Assembly (NCBI GenBank): GCA_016296485.1
Contig: JAEDJF010000014.1
Location: 1-23,454, forward strand
Source of the DNA: Oscillospiraceae bacterium
GTDB lineage: Bacteria > Bacillota > Clostridia > Oscillospirales > Ruminococcaceae
DNA length: 23,454 nucleotides
Direction: 5' to 3'
Numbering within the stretch: position 1 is the first letter of the stretch; each line of letters starts with the position of its first letter. The notes below the pieces were generated by a model. The model ran no database searches. It was not told where the DNA came from and saw only the letters and a list, made by a program, of their open reading frames with translations. The translations under genes were made by a program, and so were the position numbers. Below are positions 14,140-21,599 of this stretch, in pieces.

Positions 14140-16473
14140 TTGAAAGGCGGAAATTGTACGGGAAACAAGAAAGTTGTAATTTGCTCACTAAGCTCGAAAT
14201 ACGTCCACTCCCCCCTTGCGCCCTGGTGCCTTGCGGCGGGGCTTCGGGAATTCGGAAACAAAAATATTGAATATAAAATTGTCGAGGGAACAATAAACGA
14301 GCCCATTGAGAAAGTCGCGGAGCGGATAGCCGCCGAAAACCCGGATATAATCGGGCTTTCCTGCTACATATGGAATATACGTTCCGTCAGCGTTCTGGGC
14401 GGAATGCTCAAAAGCGATTTCCCGGGCGCTAAAATCATTCTCGGCGGACCGGAGGTTTCCTATAACTCCAGCGAAGTCCTTTCGATTTACAGCTGGTGCG
14501 ATTTTGTTATATCCGGCGAGGGAGAATATCCCTTTGCGGCGCTTTGCGCCGCCATCGCCGGCGATGGGAATTTTGATATTCCCGGCGTTTTCCGCCGAAA
14601 CGGGAGCGAAATTATAGAAAGTGAGCCCTATATCGGAGAGGGAGAGCCGCCCTCCCCCTACTGTAAGGAATACTTCGACGCGCTTCGGGGAAGAATCGCC
14701 TACCTTGAGACGAGCCGTGGCTGCCCCTATTCCTGCGCGTTTTGCCTTTCCGGGCGGTGCGGCGGGGTGCGCTTTTTCGATATTGAAAGGGCGAAGCGCG
14801 AGATGCTTGCCCTCGCCAAAAGCGGAACGCAGACCGTAAAGCTCGTTGACCGAACCTTTAACGCACACAAGGAGCGTGCAAAGGATCTTTGGCGATTCAT
14901 CATCGCCGAGCACGGAAAAGGGATACCCGAAAACGTCTGTTTCCATTTCGAGATTGCCGGGGACATACTTGACGAAGAAGCCATAGAAATTCTCGGTTCC
15001 GCCCCGAAAGGCTCGATTCAGCTTGAAATTGGGCTTCAAAGCTTCAACGAAAAAACTCTCGAGTATATTAACCGCAAAACAAACACCGAAAAGCTCAAAG
15101 CAAATATTAAAAAGCTCGTTGCGCCGGGCAATATTCATATCCACATCGACCTTATTGCAGGGCTCCCTTTTGAAGACATAAACAGCTTCGGCGAGAGCTT
15201 TAATACCGCTTATTCTCTTCGCCCAAATATGCTCCAGCTCGGATTTTTGAAGCTGCTACACGGCGCGGCTATGCGTGAAATTCCCGAAAAATATCCCTGT
15301 GAATTTTCAAAGGAGCCGCCCTATGAGGTTATTTCAACCGAATGGACCGGGAGGAAGGTTCTTGAAAGGCTCCACGGAGTTGAGGACGCCCTCGAAAGGC
15401 TCTATAACAGTGGAAGATTTTCGGGAACGCTCGAATATCTCCTTGCCGTAACCGGGCTTACGCCCTTTGAAATTTTCGACGGCTTCGGAAACTGGGTGAA
15501 AGAAAAAGCCGACGCTTTCGTTTCCCTTGACGATTACACGGCGCTCGTTTACGAATACTTCTCCGAAGTTCCCGGAGTTAACAATTCCGTGCTCAAGGAC
15601 AAAATGATTTGTGACCGGATTGCGTCAAACGCCTCCGGCAAGCTTCCGGCGGTGCTCAAAGTTAAAAACGACAATATTAAAAAAATCCGCCCGAGCATCG
15701 AAAGCGTTCCCGAAAACAAAAGGCTCCCCGGGGTTAAGCGCGGTTTCGCGCTCCTTGAGAGCGAAAGCGCCGCCATATTTTCCGATTACGTCAACAAAGA
15801 CCCGGTCACCGGGCGCTACGCGCTGCGAAAGGTATATTATTTTGAAAGCGAGGCTCGAATTATGGTTATAAGAGAGGAAATCGAAAAGGATTACCGCGAG
15901 GTTGAAAACCTTACGAGAGAGGCGTTCTGGAACGTCTATTGCCCGGGGTGCGTTGAGCACCTTGTCGTACACCGTCTCCACAGCGAGGGCGGCGCCATTC
16001 CAAAGCTGGACCTCGTCATCGAGGAGGACGGCAAAATCGTCGCCAACATAATTTACGCCGAGGCGAAAGTCAAGGACGAGCACGGCGCGTCTCATACCGT
16101 CGCGATTTTCGGACCGCTTAGCGTGCTCCCGGAGTATCAAAAGAAAGGTTACGGCAGCAAGCTTATTGAACACACCCTTGAAATGGCGGAAGAAATGGGG
16201 TACCCGATGGTGATAATCACCGGAAGCCCGGAATATTACGGGCGTTTCGGCTTTGAAAGCGCCGCAAAATACGGCATCTACCACCGGGATTTCGGAAAAG
16301 ACGCAGACGCCCCTTTCTTTATGGTCAAGGTACTCGACGAAGAAAAGTCCTCAAAAATCAAAGGCGAATACTCCGACCCGGAGTATTACCTCGTTACGGG
16401 TGAAGAGGCTGACGCCTTCGACGCCGATTTTCCGCCGAAGAAAAAAGAAGTCCTTCCCGGACAGCTTCACTAA
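14140..16473 (+). CDS. B12-binding/radical-SAM protein (DUF4080-type) fused to a GNAT acetyltransferase
   Basis: This is a single 777-codon frame with three parts. Residues about 10-145 are a cobalamin-binding-like domain ('KVVICSLSSKYVHSPLAPWCL', 'IIGLSCYIWN', 'IILGGPEVSY', 'FVISGEGEYPF'). Residues 188-400 are a radical-SAM barrel with Cys195/199/202 ('RGCPYSCAFC'), followed by a DUF4080-like region to about 570. Residues 575-735 are a GNAT N-acetyltransferase with the acetyl-CoA loop 'VLPEYQKKGYGSKLI' (663-675) and 'YYGRFGFE'. Substrates are unknown. Met575 (ATG 15862) follows GCGAGG, so the GNAT part might also be made alone. The start is unclear: TTG 14140 has no ribosome binding site, while AAAGGCGG (14143-14150) points to an ACG at 14158. 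Confidence 0.85.
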   Translation: MKGGNCTGNKKVVICSLSSKYVHSPLAPWCLAAGLREFGNKNIEYKIVEGTINEPIEKVAERIAAENPDIIGLSCYIWNIRSVSVLGGMLKSDFPGAKIILGGPEVSYNSSEVLSIYSWCDFVISGEGEYPFAALCAAIAGDGNFDIPGVFRRNGSEIIESEPYIGEGEPPSPYCKEYFDALRGRIAYLETSRGCPYSCAFCLSGRCGGVRFFDIERAKREMLALAKSGTQTVKLVDRTFNAHKERAKDLWRFIIAEHGKGIPENVCFHFEIAGDILDEEAIEILGSAPKGSIQLEIGLQSFNEKTLEYINRKTNTEKLKANIKKLVAPGNIHIHIDLIAGLPFEDINSFGESFNTAYSLRPNMLQLGFLKLLHGAAMREIPEKYPCEFSKEPPYEVISTEWTGRKVLERLHGVEDALERLYNSGRFSGTLEYLLAVTGLTPFEIFDGFGNWVKEKADAFVSLDDYTALVYEYFSEVPGVNNSVLKDKMICDRIASNASGKLPAVLKVKNDNIKKIRPSIESVPENKRLPGVKRGFALLESESAAIFSDYVNKDPVTGRYALRKVYYFESEARIMVIREEIEKDYREVENLTREAFWNVYCPGCVEHLVVHRLHSEGGAIPKLDLVIEEDGKIVANIIYAEAKVKDEHGASHTVAIFGPLSVLPEYQKKGYGSKLIEHTLEMAEEMGYPMVIITGSPEYYGRFGFESAAKYGIYHRDFGKDADAPFFMVKVLDEEKSSKIKGEYSDPEYYLVTGEEADAFDADFPPKKKEVLPGQLH

Positions 16474-16474
16474 A

Positions 16475-16509
16475 ATAAAAATCCCGCCGGTTATCGGCGG
16501 GATTTTTAT
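16475..16509. terminator. Bidirectional terminator between radical SAM-GNAT and mazG-like genes
   Basis: A 15-bp stem ATAAAAATCCCGCCG/CGGCGGGATTTTTAT (16475-16489 and 16495-16509) with a 5-base loop has T runs on both strands. It separates two convergent genes. Confidence 0.92.
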
Positions 16510-16510
16510 T

Positions 16511-16831
16511 TCAGCGGTTTATTGATTTTTCGGCGTCGAAGCCCTCGGGATACCTTTTTTGGAGCTTTTCGATATTTCCCCGGAAAACTTCCTCAAGGGA
16601 AACGTCAAGCGCCGTCGCCGTTTCCGCAAGGTACCAGGCGATGTCGCCCAGCTCCTTTATAAGGTGCTCCCTGTCGAGGTCGTGACCCTGGGCAAACCAT
16701 TTTTTCACTATATCAATCGCTTCGCCGGACTCGCCGCAAAGACCCATTACGCCGTTAATAAGAACGCTGTTCTTATCGAGCTTTTGGTTTACGGTCCGCA
16801 TAGCGAGCCTTTGGTATTCGTTTATTTCCAT
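16511..16831 (-). CDS. MazG-like nucleotide pyrophosphohydrolase
   Basis: This 106-residue all-alpha protein of the MazG-like NTP-PPase group hydrolyses nucleoside triphosphates (often non-canonical ones) to monophosphate and pyrophosphate. The metal-binding pattern is clear: 'GLCGESGEAIDIVKKW' gives Glu34-x2-Glu37, and 'KELGDIAWYLAE' gives Glu60-x2-Asp63. A single domain of about 100 residues matches the short family forms, which act as dimers or tetramers. ATG 16831 follows AAGGAG with a short A-rich spacer. It starts 13 bases after pfkA and is probably cotranscribed with it. The substrate cannot be determined; dCTP- or dUTP-like substrates are common in relatives. Confidence 0.88.
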   Translation of the reverse strand: MEINEYQRLAMRTVNQKLDKNSVLINGVMGLCGESGEAIDIVKKWFAQGHDLDREHLIKELGDIAWYLAETATALDVSLEEVFRGNIEKLQKRYPEGFDAEKSINR

Positions 16832-16844
16832 TTTTTCTCCTTAC

Positions 16845-17828
16845 TCAGTCGTCTATCCCCATCATGGCTTCCATAACTTCGTACTGCTGTTCATTGAGAC
16901 CTTTGCTGGCGGCAAGGGCTGATGAAATATCAATACTGAAAATGTCCCCGTCCTTGGCGCAGACTACGCCGCTCTTTTCTCCGGAAATCAGCGCTTCAAC
17001 GGCGCAGCAGCCCATCCTTGACGCCATTACACGGTCCCTTGCGGAGGGCGTTCCGCCGCGCTGGATATGTCCGAGAATCGTTACGCGGGTATCGAGGGCG
17101 AGAGTATCCTCTATTCTTTTTCCGATTTCAAGGGCGCTTCCGGCGCCCTCCGCCACGATTATCATAAAATGGGTCTTTCCGCAAAGGCGGGCGCGGCGGA
17201 TGCGTTCCTCAACGTCCCTTTCAAAATCGTACTCCTTTTCCGGCACGAGCACGGCGGTGGCGCCCGACGCGAGACCGACGTAAAGAGCAAGGTGCCCCGC
17301 GTTTCGCCCCATTACCTCAACTACCGAACAGCGCTCGTGGGACTGCATTGTGTCGCGAAGGCGGTCGATTGCCTCAACGGCGGTATTCGCGGCGGTATCA
17401 AAGCCGAGGGTATAGTCAGTACAGGCTATGTCATTATCTATCGTTGCGGGAATCCCAACTACGGCTATCCCCTGTTTTGAGAACTCCCGAAGTCCGCGAA
17501 AGGTTCCGTCACCGCCGATGGCAACAATCCCGTCTATTCCGAAAAGCTTGCAGTTTGCCGCGGCTTTTTTCTGTCCCTCCGGGGTTTTGAACTCGTCGCT
17601 CCTTGCGGTATAGAGAATCGTTCCGCCGCGGTTTATGATTCTTGAAACACTGTCCGCGTCAAGGCGGACAATATCCCCGTTTATAAGACCGTTAAAGCCC
17701 CTGCGAACCCCAAGACACTCTATTCCCCGGTAGCTTGCCGCCCGGACCACCGCCCTAACTGCGGCGTTCATTCCGGGAGCGTCGCCGCCGGAGGTCAAAA
17801 CGCCTATCCGTTTTATTCCGTTTTCCAT
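16845..17828 (-). CDS. pfkA: ATP-dependent 6-phosphofructokinase
   Basis: PfkA phosphorylates fructose 6-phosphate to fructose 1,6-bisphosphate, the committed step of glycolysis. The 327-residue protein shows the N-terminal nucleotide loop 'GVLTSGGDAPGMNAAVR' (9-25), 'IGGDGTF' (104-110), 'GIPATIDNDI' with catalytic Asp131, 'VMGRNAGHLA' (172-180), and 'ILGHIQRGGTPSARDR' in the C-terminal half. Gly in 'GGDGT' (rather than the Asp of pyrophosphate-dependent enzymes) favours ATP as donor. Length is typical of the bacterial tetrameric enzyme. ATG at 17828-17826 follows GGGGGAT. It has its own extended -10 promoter, and the mazG-like gene follows closely. Confidence 0.97.
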   Translation of the reverse strand: MENGIKRIGVLTSGGDAPGMNAAVRAVVRAASYRGIECLGVRRGFNGLINGDIVRLDADSVSRIINRGGTILYTARSDEFKTPEGQKKAAANCKLFGIDGIVAIGGDGTFRGLREFSKQGIAVVGIPATIDNDIACTDYTLGFDTAANTAVEAIDRLRDTMQSHERCSVVEVMGRNAGHLALYVGLASGATAVLVPEKEYDFERDVEERIRRARLCGKTHFMIIVAEGAGSALEIGKRIEDTLALDTRVTILGHIQRGGTPSARDRVMASRMGCCAVEALISGEKSGVVCAKDGDIFSIDISSALAASKGLNEQQYEVMEAMMGIDD

Positions 17829-17861
17829 ATGTATCCCCCGTTTTCCCTTTCTTTTAAACTG

Positions 17862-17891
17862 ATTTTATCACAACAGCCATATTATTATCAA
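17862..17891 (-). promoter_or_regulatory. Promoter of pfkA
   Basis: On the minus strand, TTGATA (17891-17886), 18 bases, TAAAAT (17867-17862), with TG one base before the -10 box. Confidence 0.65.
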
Positions 17892-17907
17892 TCATTTATT
17901 TTGTTTC

Positions 17908-17937
17908 TTATTAAGTTTCCCTTCGGAAACATAATAA
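17908..17937. repeat. Inverted repeat between pfkA and the DUF1015 gene
   Basis: TTATTA-A-GTTTCC (17908-17920) and GGAAAC-A-TAATAA (17925-17937) form a 12-bp dyad with one A-A mismatch and a CTTC loop. It lies upstream of both divergent promoters (-35 boxes at 17886-17891 and 17972-17977), so it is not in either predicted transcript. It may be a binding site or a fossil terminator. Confidence 0.45.
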
Positions 17938-17971
17938 TTTTAAACCTTTTTTGCTAATCAAAATAAATTTA

Positions 17972-18000
17972 TTGCATTTTTAAATCAAAACATATATCAT
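17972..18000 (+). promoter_or_regulatory. Probable promoter of the DUF1015 gene
   Basis: TTGCAT (17972-17977) and TATCAT (17995-18000, five of six matches) are 17 bases apart in AT-rich DNA, 31 bases before the start codon. Confidence 0.5.
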
Positions 18001-18031
18001 AAACGTATATCTTTCAAAAGGTGGACATTAT

Positions 18032-19207
18032 ATGAATTACAAAGAAAAACTTGAAAAGCTCGGAGTTTCCGTTCCGAATATATTACTTCCGAACAAAAGC
18101 GTTGACTATTCGAAATACGCCGTTTTAGCCTGTGACCAGTATGCAGCGCAGCCCGAATACTGGCAAAAAGTCAAGGAATACGTGGGCGACGCCCCCTCGG
18201 CTCTCAATATGATTCTTCCGGAGGCCTGGCTTCTTGCCGGCGACAAGGACTATGACAAGCGCGCCCACACTATGGAGCGCTATCTTTCCGACGGGACTCT
18301 TGAGGACATCGGCGAAGCGATGATTTTCAACCGCCGCGATACCCCCGACGGCACAAGGCGCGGGCTCATCGCCGCTTTTGACCTTGAGCAGTACGACTAT
18401 AATCCCGGCTCTGACAAGCTCATCAAAGTCACCGAAATGACCGACATAACGAGAGTAATCCCGAGGGTCGCCATACGAAAAAAAGCGGCTCTTGAACTGC
18501 CCCACGTGCTTATGCTCATTGTTGATAAAGAAAACAAACTTATGAGCATGCTCGACGAGAAATATGAAAGTCTTGAAAAGGTTTACGATTTTGAGCTTAT
18601 GGAGGGCGGCGGACATCTCTCCGGCGCAAAAGTTGAAAGCCCGGAGCTTTTGCAGAAAGTCGCGGACATTCTTGATGAGCTTTTCGTTGAGAACGGCGGC
18701 ACCTTCTCCTTCGCCATGGGCGACGGAAACCACTCCTTCGCCACGGCAAAATGCTACTGGGAGGAGCTTAAAAAGACCCTTTCGCCCGAGGAACAGAAAA
18801 ACCACCCGGCGCGCTGGTGCCTTGCTGAAATCATAAATCTTTACGACCCGGCTATGCCCTATGAATGTATGAACCGTCTGCTCTCCGGCGTCAGCGACCG
18901 TGAAGCGGCGCTCAAGAAGATGGGGCTCGACCTTAACGCTCTCCCCTCTTTGCAGGAACTTCAGCCCATTCTCGACAAATGGCTCGAAAGCCATCCGGAG
19001 GCAAGCATCGAATATATCCACGACGCGGATACCTGTGAGCGGCTTGGAAAAGAGCCCGGCTGCATTGCTTTCACATACCGTGAATTTGACCGGGACAGCG
19101 TTTACGAGATGATTAAGAAAAACTCCGTCTTTGTAAGAAAGAGCTTCGCCATGGGGCATCCTTATGAAAAGAGATATTATCTTGAGGCAAGAAAGATAGT
19201 AAAATAA
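18032..19207 (+). CDS. DUF1015-family protein (SerK-related superfamily)
   Basis: This 391-residue protein matches the DUF1015 family across its length: an N-terminal 'YAVLACDQYAAQPEYWQKVK' block (29-48), the family motif 'AMGDGNHSFATAKCYWE' (228-244; DGHHR/N-type in relatives), and a C-terminal 'EKRYYLEARK'. One archaeal branch of the family is an ADP-dependent serine kinase (SerK), and many bacterial members sit beside serine-synthesis genes. That context is absent here, so a kinase role is only a family-level guess. ATG 18032 follows AAGGTGG with an 8-base spacer. It is a monocistronic unit with its own promoter and a strong terminator. The compact acidic sequence has no membrane segments and is presumably cytoplasmic. 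Confidence 0.85.
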   Translation: MNYKEKLEKLGVSVPNILLPNKSVDYSKYAVLACDQYAAQPEYWQKVKEYVGDAPSALNMILPEAWLLAGDKDYDKRAHTMERYLSDGTLEDIGEAMIFNRRDTPDGTRRGLIAAFDLEQYDYNPGSDKLIKVTEMTDITRVIPRVAIRKKAALELPHVLMLIVDKENKLMSMLDEKYESLEKVYDFELMEGGGHLSGAKVESPELLQKVADILDELFVENGGTFSFAMGDGNHSFATAKCYWEELKKTLSPEEQKNHPARWCLAEIINLYDPAMPYECMNRLLSGVSDREAALKKMGLDLNALPSLQELQPILDKWLESHPEASIEYIHDADTCERLGKEPGCIAFTYREFDRDSVYEMIKKNSVFVRKSFAMGHPYEKRYYLEARKIVK

Positions 19208-19218
19208 AAAACTTATTG

Positions 19219-19248
19219 GCGCGGTCCTTCGGACCGCGCTCTTTTTTC
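19219..19248 (+). terminator. Terminator of the DUF1015 gene
   Basis: A 9-bp GC-rich stem GCGCGGTCC/GGACCGCGC (19219-19227 and 19231-19239) with a TTC loop is followed by TCTTTTTT. Confidence 0.93.
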
Positions 19249-19283
19249 GCTTTGCGGTTGAGCGCCGCTCCCGAAAAAGGTTA

Positions 19284-19312
19284 TTGCCATTTCCCGCCCC
19301 GGCTGATAGAAT
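19284..19312 (+). promoter_or_regulatory. Promoter of the XRE-TPR regulator gene
   Basis: TTGCCA (19284-19289) and TAGAAT (19307-19312) are 17 bases apart, with TG one base before the -10 box. Confidence 0.65.
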
Positions 19313-19358
19313 ATAGCCAGAAACAGTGCTGTTCAGAAAATACGAAAGCGTGATATTG

Positions 19359-20288
19359 ATGAATATAAAATACATCGGTTCTAACATTAAAAAACTCCGG
19401 GAAGAGCGCGGAATTACCCAGGCACAGCTTGCCGAGCGGCTCGGCGTTTCTTTCCAGGCGGTGAGCAAATGGGAGTGCGGAACCACCGTTCCGGACGTCG
19501 GAATACTCCCGGACGTCGCGGAGCTTTTCGGGGTGACGGTGGACTTCCTTTTCCGCGAGGACGGCGGAAGCCGCAAAGAGCGGGCGGAAAGACTTGTGAC
19601 GGCGTATGAGGAGGACGTAGATAATTCCGATGCCTTTGAAAAAGCAAACAGCGCTTATCAGAAATTCTTTGAGCACGGCTATTTCGACAGCGAGGACATT
19701 TTTCATTTCGCGTACCTCAACGAGCTGAGAATGATTTACTACGGTCGCAAGGCTGAAAGATATTACGCCAAATCCCTTGAAAACCGGGACGGAGTAAGCG
19801 ATGACGCTTACTACAAATTCCAAAGGCAGTACATCTCTTTCCTTTCCAGAACCGGGGACAACCGCTATGCCGTCAGCATTGCCGAGCGGCAATATGAAAA
19901 AGAGCCCGAAAGCCCTTATGCCGCCGCTTCCCTCGCGTTCGCATATATTCGGGGAGAAAAATACGAAAAAGCAAAATTGGCAGTCGATGAAGCGCTCTCG
20001 CGCTTCCCCGAAAATTCCCTGCTCCTCACTTTTGCCGGCGACATCGCAAGGGCGCTCGCAGACGACAAAAAGGCGGTGGAGTACTGGGAAAAGGCTTTCG
20101 CCATTGACGGCGAAATGATAGACGCCCCGTATTCCCTCGCCAAATACTTTTTGGAGGCAGGAAAAAAGGACGAAGCTTTAAATATCTTTAAGCTTATTTT
20201 CGACTGGAAAGCGAAGCGCGGATTCGGAAACGATGAGGAAATAACCTTTACCGACCTCAACCTTAACAATTTAAAAGAGTTTTTATAA
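19359..20288 (+). CDS. XRE-family HTH regulator with TPR-like C-terminal domain
   Basis: This 309-residue protein has a classical Cro/C1-type helix-turn-helix at about 8-65 ('GSNIKKLREERGITQAQLAERLGVSFQAVSKWE' type block) and a long helical repeat region (about 90-300). That region contains tetratricopeptide-like units such as 'AAASLAFAYIRGEKYEKAKLAVDEALSRFPEN' and 'YSLAKYFLEAGKKDEALNIF'. HTH-TPR proteins in Firmicutes often bind peptides or partner proteins. The signal here is unknown, and no small peptide gene of the Phr/PapR kind was found next to it. I chose ATG 19359; in-frame GTG codons at 19326 and 19350 are alternatives and no strong ribosome binding site decides between them. It is monocistronic, with an extended -10 promoter and its own terminator. 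Confidence 0.85.
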   Translation: MNIKYIGSNIKKLREERGITQAQLAERLGVSFQAVSKWECGTTVPDVGILPDVAELFGVTVDFLFREDGGSRKERAERLVTAYEEDVDNSDAFEKANSAYQKFFEHGYFDSEDIFHFAYLNELRMIYYGRKAERYYAKSLENRDGVSDDAYYKFQRQYISFLSRTGDNRYAVSIAERQYEKEPESPYAAASLAFAYIRGEKYEKAKLAVDEALSRFPENSLLLTFAGDIARALADDKKAVEYWEKAFAIDGEMIDAPYSLAKYFLEAGKKDEALNIFKLIFDWKAKRGFGNDEEITFTDLNLNNLKEFL

Positions 20289-20296
20289 GCCATTTT

Positions 20297-20335
20297 ACGC
20301 CTGTGAAGTGAACACGCTTTACAGGCGTTTATTAT
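20297..20335 (+). terminator. Terminator of the XRE-TPR gene
   Basis: ACGCCTGTGAAG (20297-20308) pairs with CTTTACAGGCGT (20317-20328), 12 bp with one G-T wobble and an 8-base loop, followed by TTATTATT. Confidence 0.8.
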
Positions 20336-20364
20336 TCTTATCTATCATAGTTAGATTTTTCCTG

Positions 20365-20394
20365 TGGATTTACGGCTTTGGGCGGACTTATAAT
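20365..20394 (+). promoter_or_regulatory. Possible promoter of the small unknown gene at 20438
   Basis: A perfect TATAAT (20389-20394) lies 43 bases before the start codon. The best upstream box is TGGATT (20365-20370), only three of six matches, at an 18-base spacing. Confidence 0.35.
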
Positions 20395-20437
20395 CAAATC
20401 AGCCTATTAAAAAATATGATGAAAAGGGGCGCTCATA

Positions 20438-20680
20438 ATGTATATTGCGTGTTTTAAAGCAAAAGAGGAAAATGACCGGGGATTTGATATAAGCTACTGG
20501 GTCACCGAGGAAAACAAGGATTACTGCATAGAGTGCTCCGTTGACGGCGGGAACAGAAAAAGCGTCGCTTCCCTCGGAAGCTGCGGACCCGACGCCGCCG
20601 AAAGACTTGCCCACCTTTTTGCCGCAAACGCGTTAAGACCCGCTCATCTTGAAGAAGTTGTATCCGATATGAGGTTTTAG
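20438..20680 (+). CDS. Small uncharacterised protein (DUF6514-like?)
   Basis: This 80-residue acidic protein has no signal peptide or membrane segment. It begins with a short strand-rich half (about 1-45: 'YIACFKAKEENDRGFDISYWV', 'YCIECSVDG'). The end is helical: 'DAAERLAHLFAANALRPAHLEEVVSDM'. That end is reminiscent of short clostridial proteins grouped as DUF6514, an uncertain family call from memory of its style. ATG 20438 is supported by AAAGGGG about 9 bases upstream. The stop is TAG (20678-20680), which shows TAG works as a normal stop in this genome. No terminator is evident before the next gene, 92 bases on. Confidence 0.7.
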   Translation: MYIACFKAKEENDRGFDISYWVTEENKDYCIECSVDGGNRKSVASLGSCGPDAAERLAHLFAANALRPAHLEEVVSDMRF

Positions 20681-20682
20681 TG

Positions 20683-20710
20683 CACAAAAACCGCCTTTTA
20701 TCATAAAATG
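20683..20710 (+). promoter_or_regulatory. Possible sporulation (sigma-K-like) promoter of the Cys-rich protein gene
   Basis: CACA (20683-20686) and CATAAAATG (20702-20710), with 16 bases between AC and CATA, resemble the sigma-K pattern mACm...CATAnnnTA, apart from the last base. No convincing sigma-A boxes were seen in this gap. The match is short and could be chance. Confidence 0.25.
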
Positions 20711-20772
20711 TATTGAGTGTGCCTCCACTACTGAAGACAGGGGCAACTTAGCATTCTGATAGGAGGATTATT

Positions 20773-21558
20773 ATGGCAGAACAAAATCTCAACAACGGTA
20801 CTGCCTGCTTCAAGGAGGCTGTCTGCATTGATGCAGGTAGGATCTACGACTCTTGCTCAGACAAGGACTGTTTAGAAGACCTTCCGGTATATTTTACCGC
20901 CTGTGACCAGGAAAAAATCGACAGCGCTCTCAGCGTCAAAGCGAAGAACGTCGAAGTACTTAACGTTTTCCTCGAAGTTGAACCCATTCCCTTTAACCGC
21001 GGCTTTTACTCCGTAGATATGACTTTCTATTTCCTTGTTAATCTTGCGGCTTACTACACCCCCATTTCCACGGCGGACACCGTCACGGGAATCGCGTTCT
21101 TTTCCAAGAAAGTCATTCTCTACGGCAGCGAAGGGAACGTAAAGGTTTTCAGCTCCGAAAATACATTTGAGGACGGCGGAAGAACCACCGACACCCCGAG
21201 AGCGGTTATCCAGACCGTTTCTCCCATTGTACTTAATACAAGGCTCGCCGACGCCTGCGACTGCGACTGCAGCCAGCCGGAAATCAACCTTCCGGAGTGC
21301 GTATGCAAAATTTTCGGCGGCGGAATCACCACCGGCGGAAACAGAAAAGTTCTCGTCACCCTCGGACTTTTCACCATCGTTCAGCTCGAAAGACGGGTAC
21401 AGATGCTCATTCCGGCATACGACTTCTGCGTTCCGGGCAAAGAGTGCGTAACGACCACGGACGATCCCTGCGAAGTGTTTAAGCACATCAAATTCCCCAC
21501 CAACGAGTTCTTCCCGCCGAGACTTGAGGAGAACGATTCCGAAAGCTGCAGCGGCTAA
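20773..21558 (+). CDS. Cys-rich conserved protein of unknown function (candidate spore-related)
   Basis: This 261-residue soluble protein has 14 cysteines clustered in three zones: 12-44 (Cys12, 18, 28, 33, 44), 162-178 ('ACDCDCSQPEINLPECVC') and 219-259. The N-terminal pattern 'CIDAGRIYDSCSDKDCLEDLPVYF' and the central 'VEVLNVFLEVEPIPFNRGFYSVDMTFYFLV' (60-89) look like a protein type I have seen among Clostridia, but I cannot name a characterised family. The middle resembles the strand-rich repeats of SPOCS/DUF3794-type spore proteins; this is a weak inference. There is no signal peptide or membrane helix. ATG 20773 follows a near-perfect TAGGAGG. The gene stands alone, with a strong terminator and possibly a mother-cell sigma promoter. 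Confidence 0.85.
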   Translation: MAEQNLNNGTACFKEAVCIDAGRIYDSCSDKDCLEDLPVYFTACDQEKIDSALSVKAKNVEVLNVFLEVEPIPFNRGFYSVDMTFYFLVNLAAYYTPISTADTVTGIAFFSKKVILYGSEGNVKVFSSENTFEDGGRTTDTPRAVIQTVSPIVLNTRLADACDCDCSQPEINLPECVCKIFGGGITTGGNRKVLVTLGLFTIVQLERRVQMLIPAYDFCVPGKECVTTTDDPCEVFKHIKFPTNEFFPPRLEENDSESCSG

Positions 21559-21567
21559 AGGCAAAAC

Positions 21568-21599
21568 AAAAAATCCCTGCCTTGCGGCAGGGATTTTTT
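21568..21599. terminator. Bidirectional terminator between the Cys-rich gene and the GNAT pseudogene
   Basis: A perfect 14-bp stem AAAAAATCCCTGCC/GGCAGGGATTTTTT (21568-21581 and 21586-21599) has a TTGC loop and T6 runs on both strands. Confidence 0.93.

Noticed and set aside
19326..19358. GTG 19326 as the start of the XRE regulator
   Set aside because: It would place the start only about 7 bases after the predicted transcription start and adds residues not seen before the helix-turn-helix in relatives; ATG 19359 is preferred, though not proven.
18125..19576. A 483-codon minus-strand frame opposite the DUF1015 gene
   Set aside because: It crosses a strong plus-strand terminator and two convincing plus-strand genes, and no domain is recognisable.
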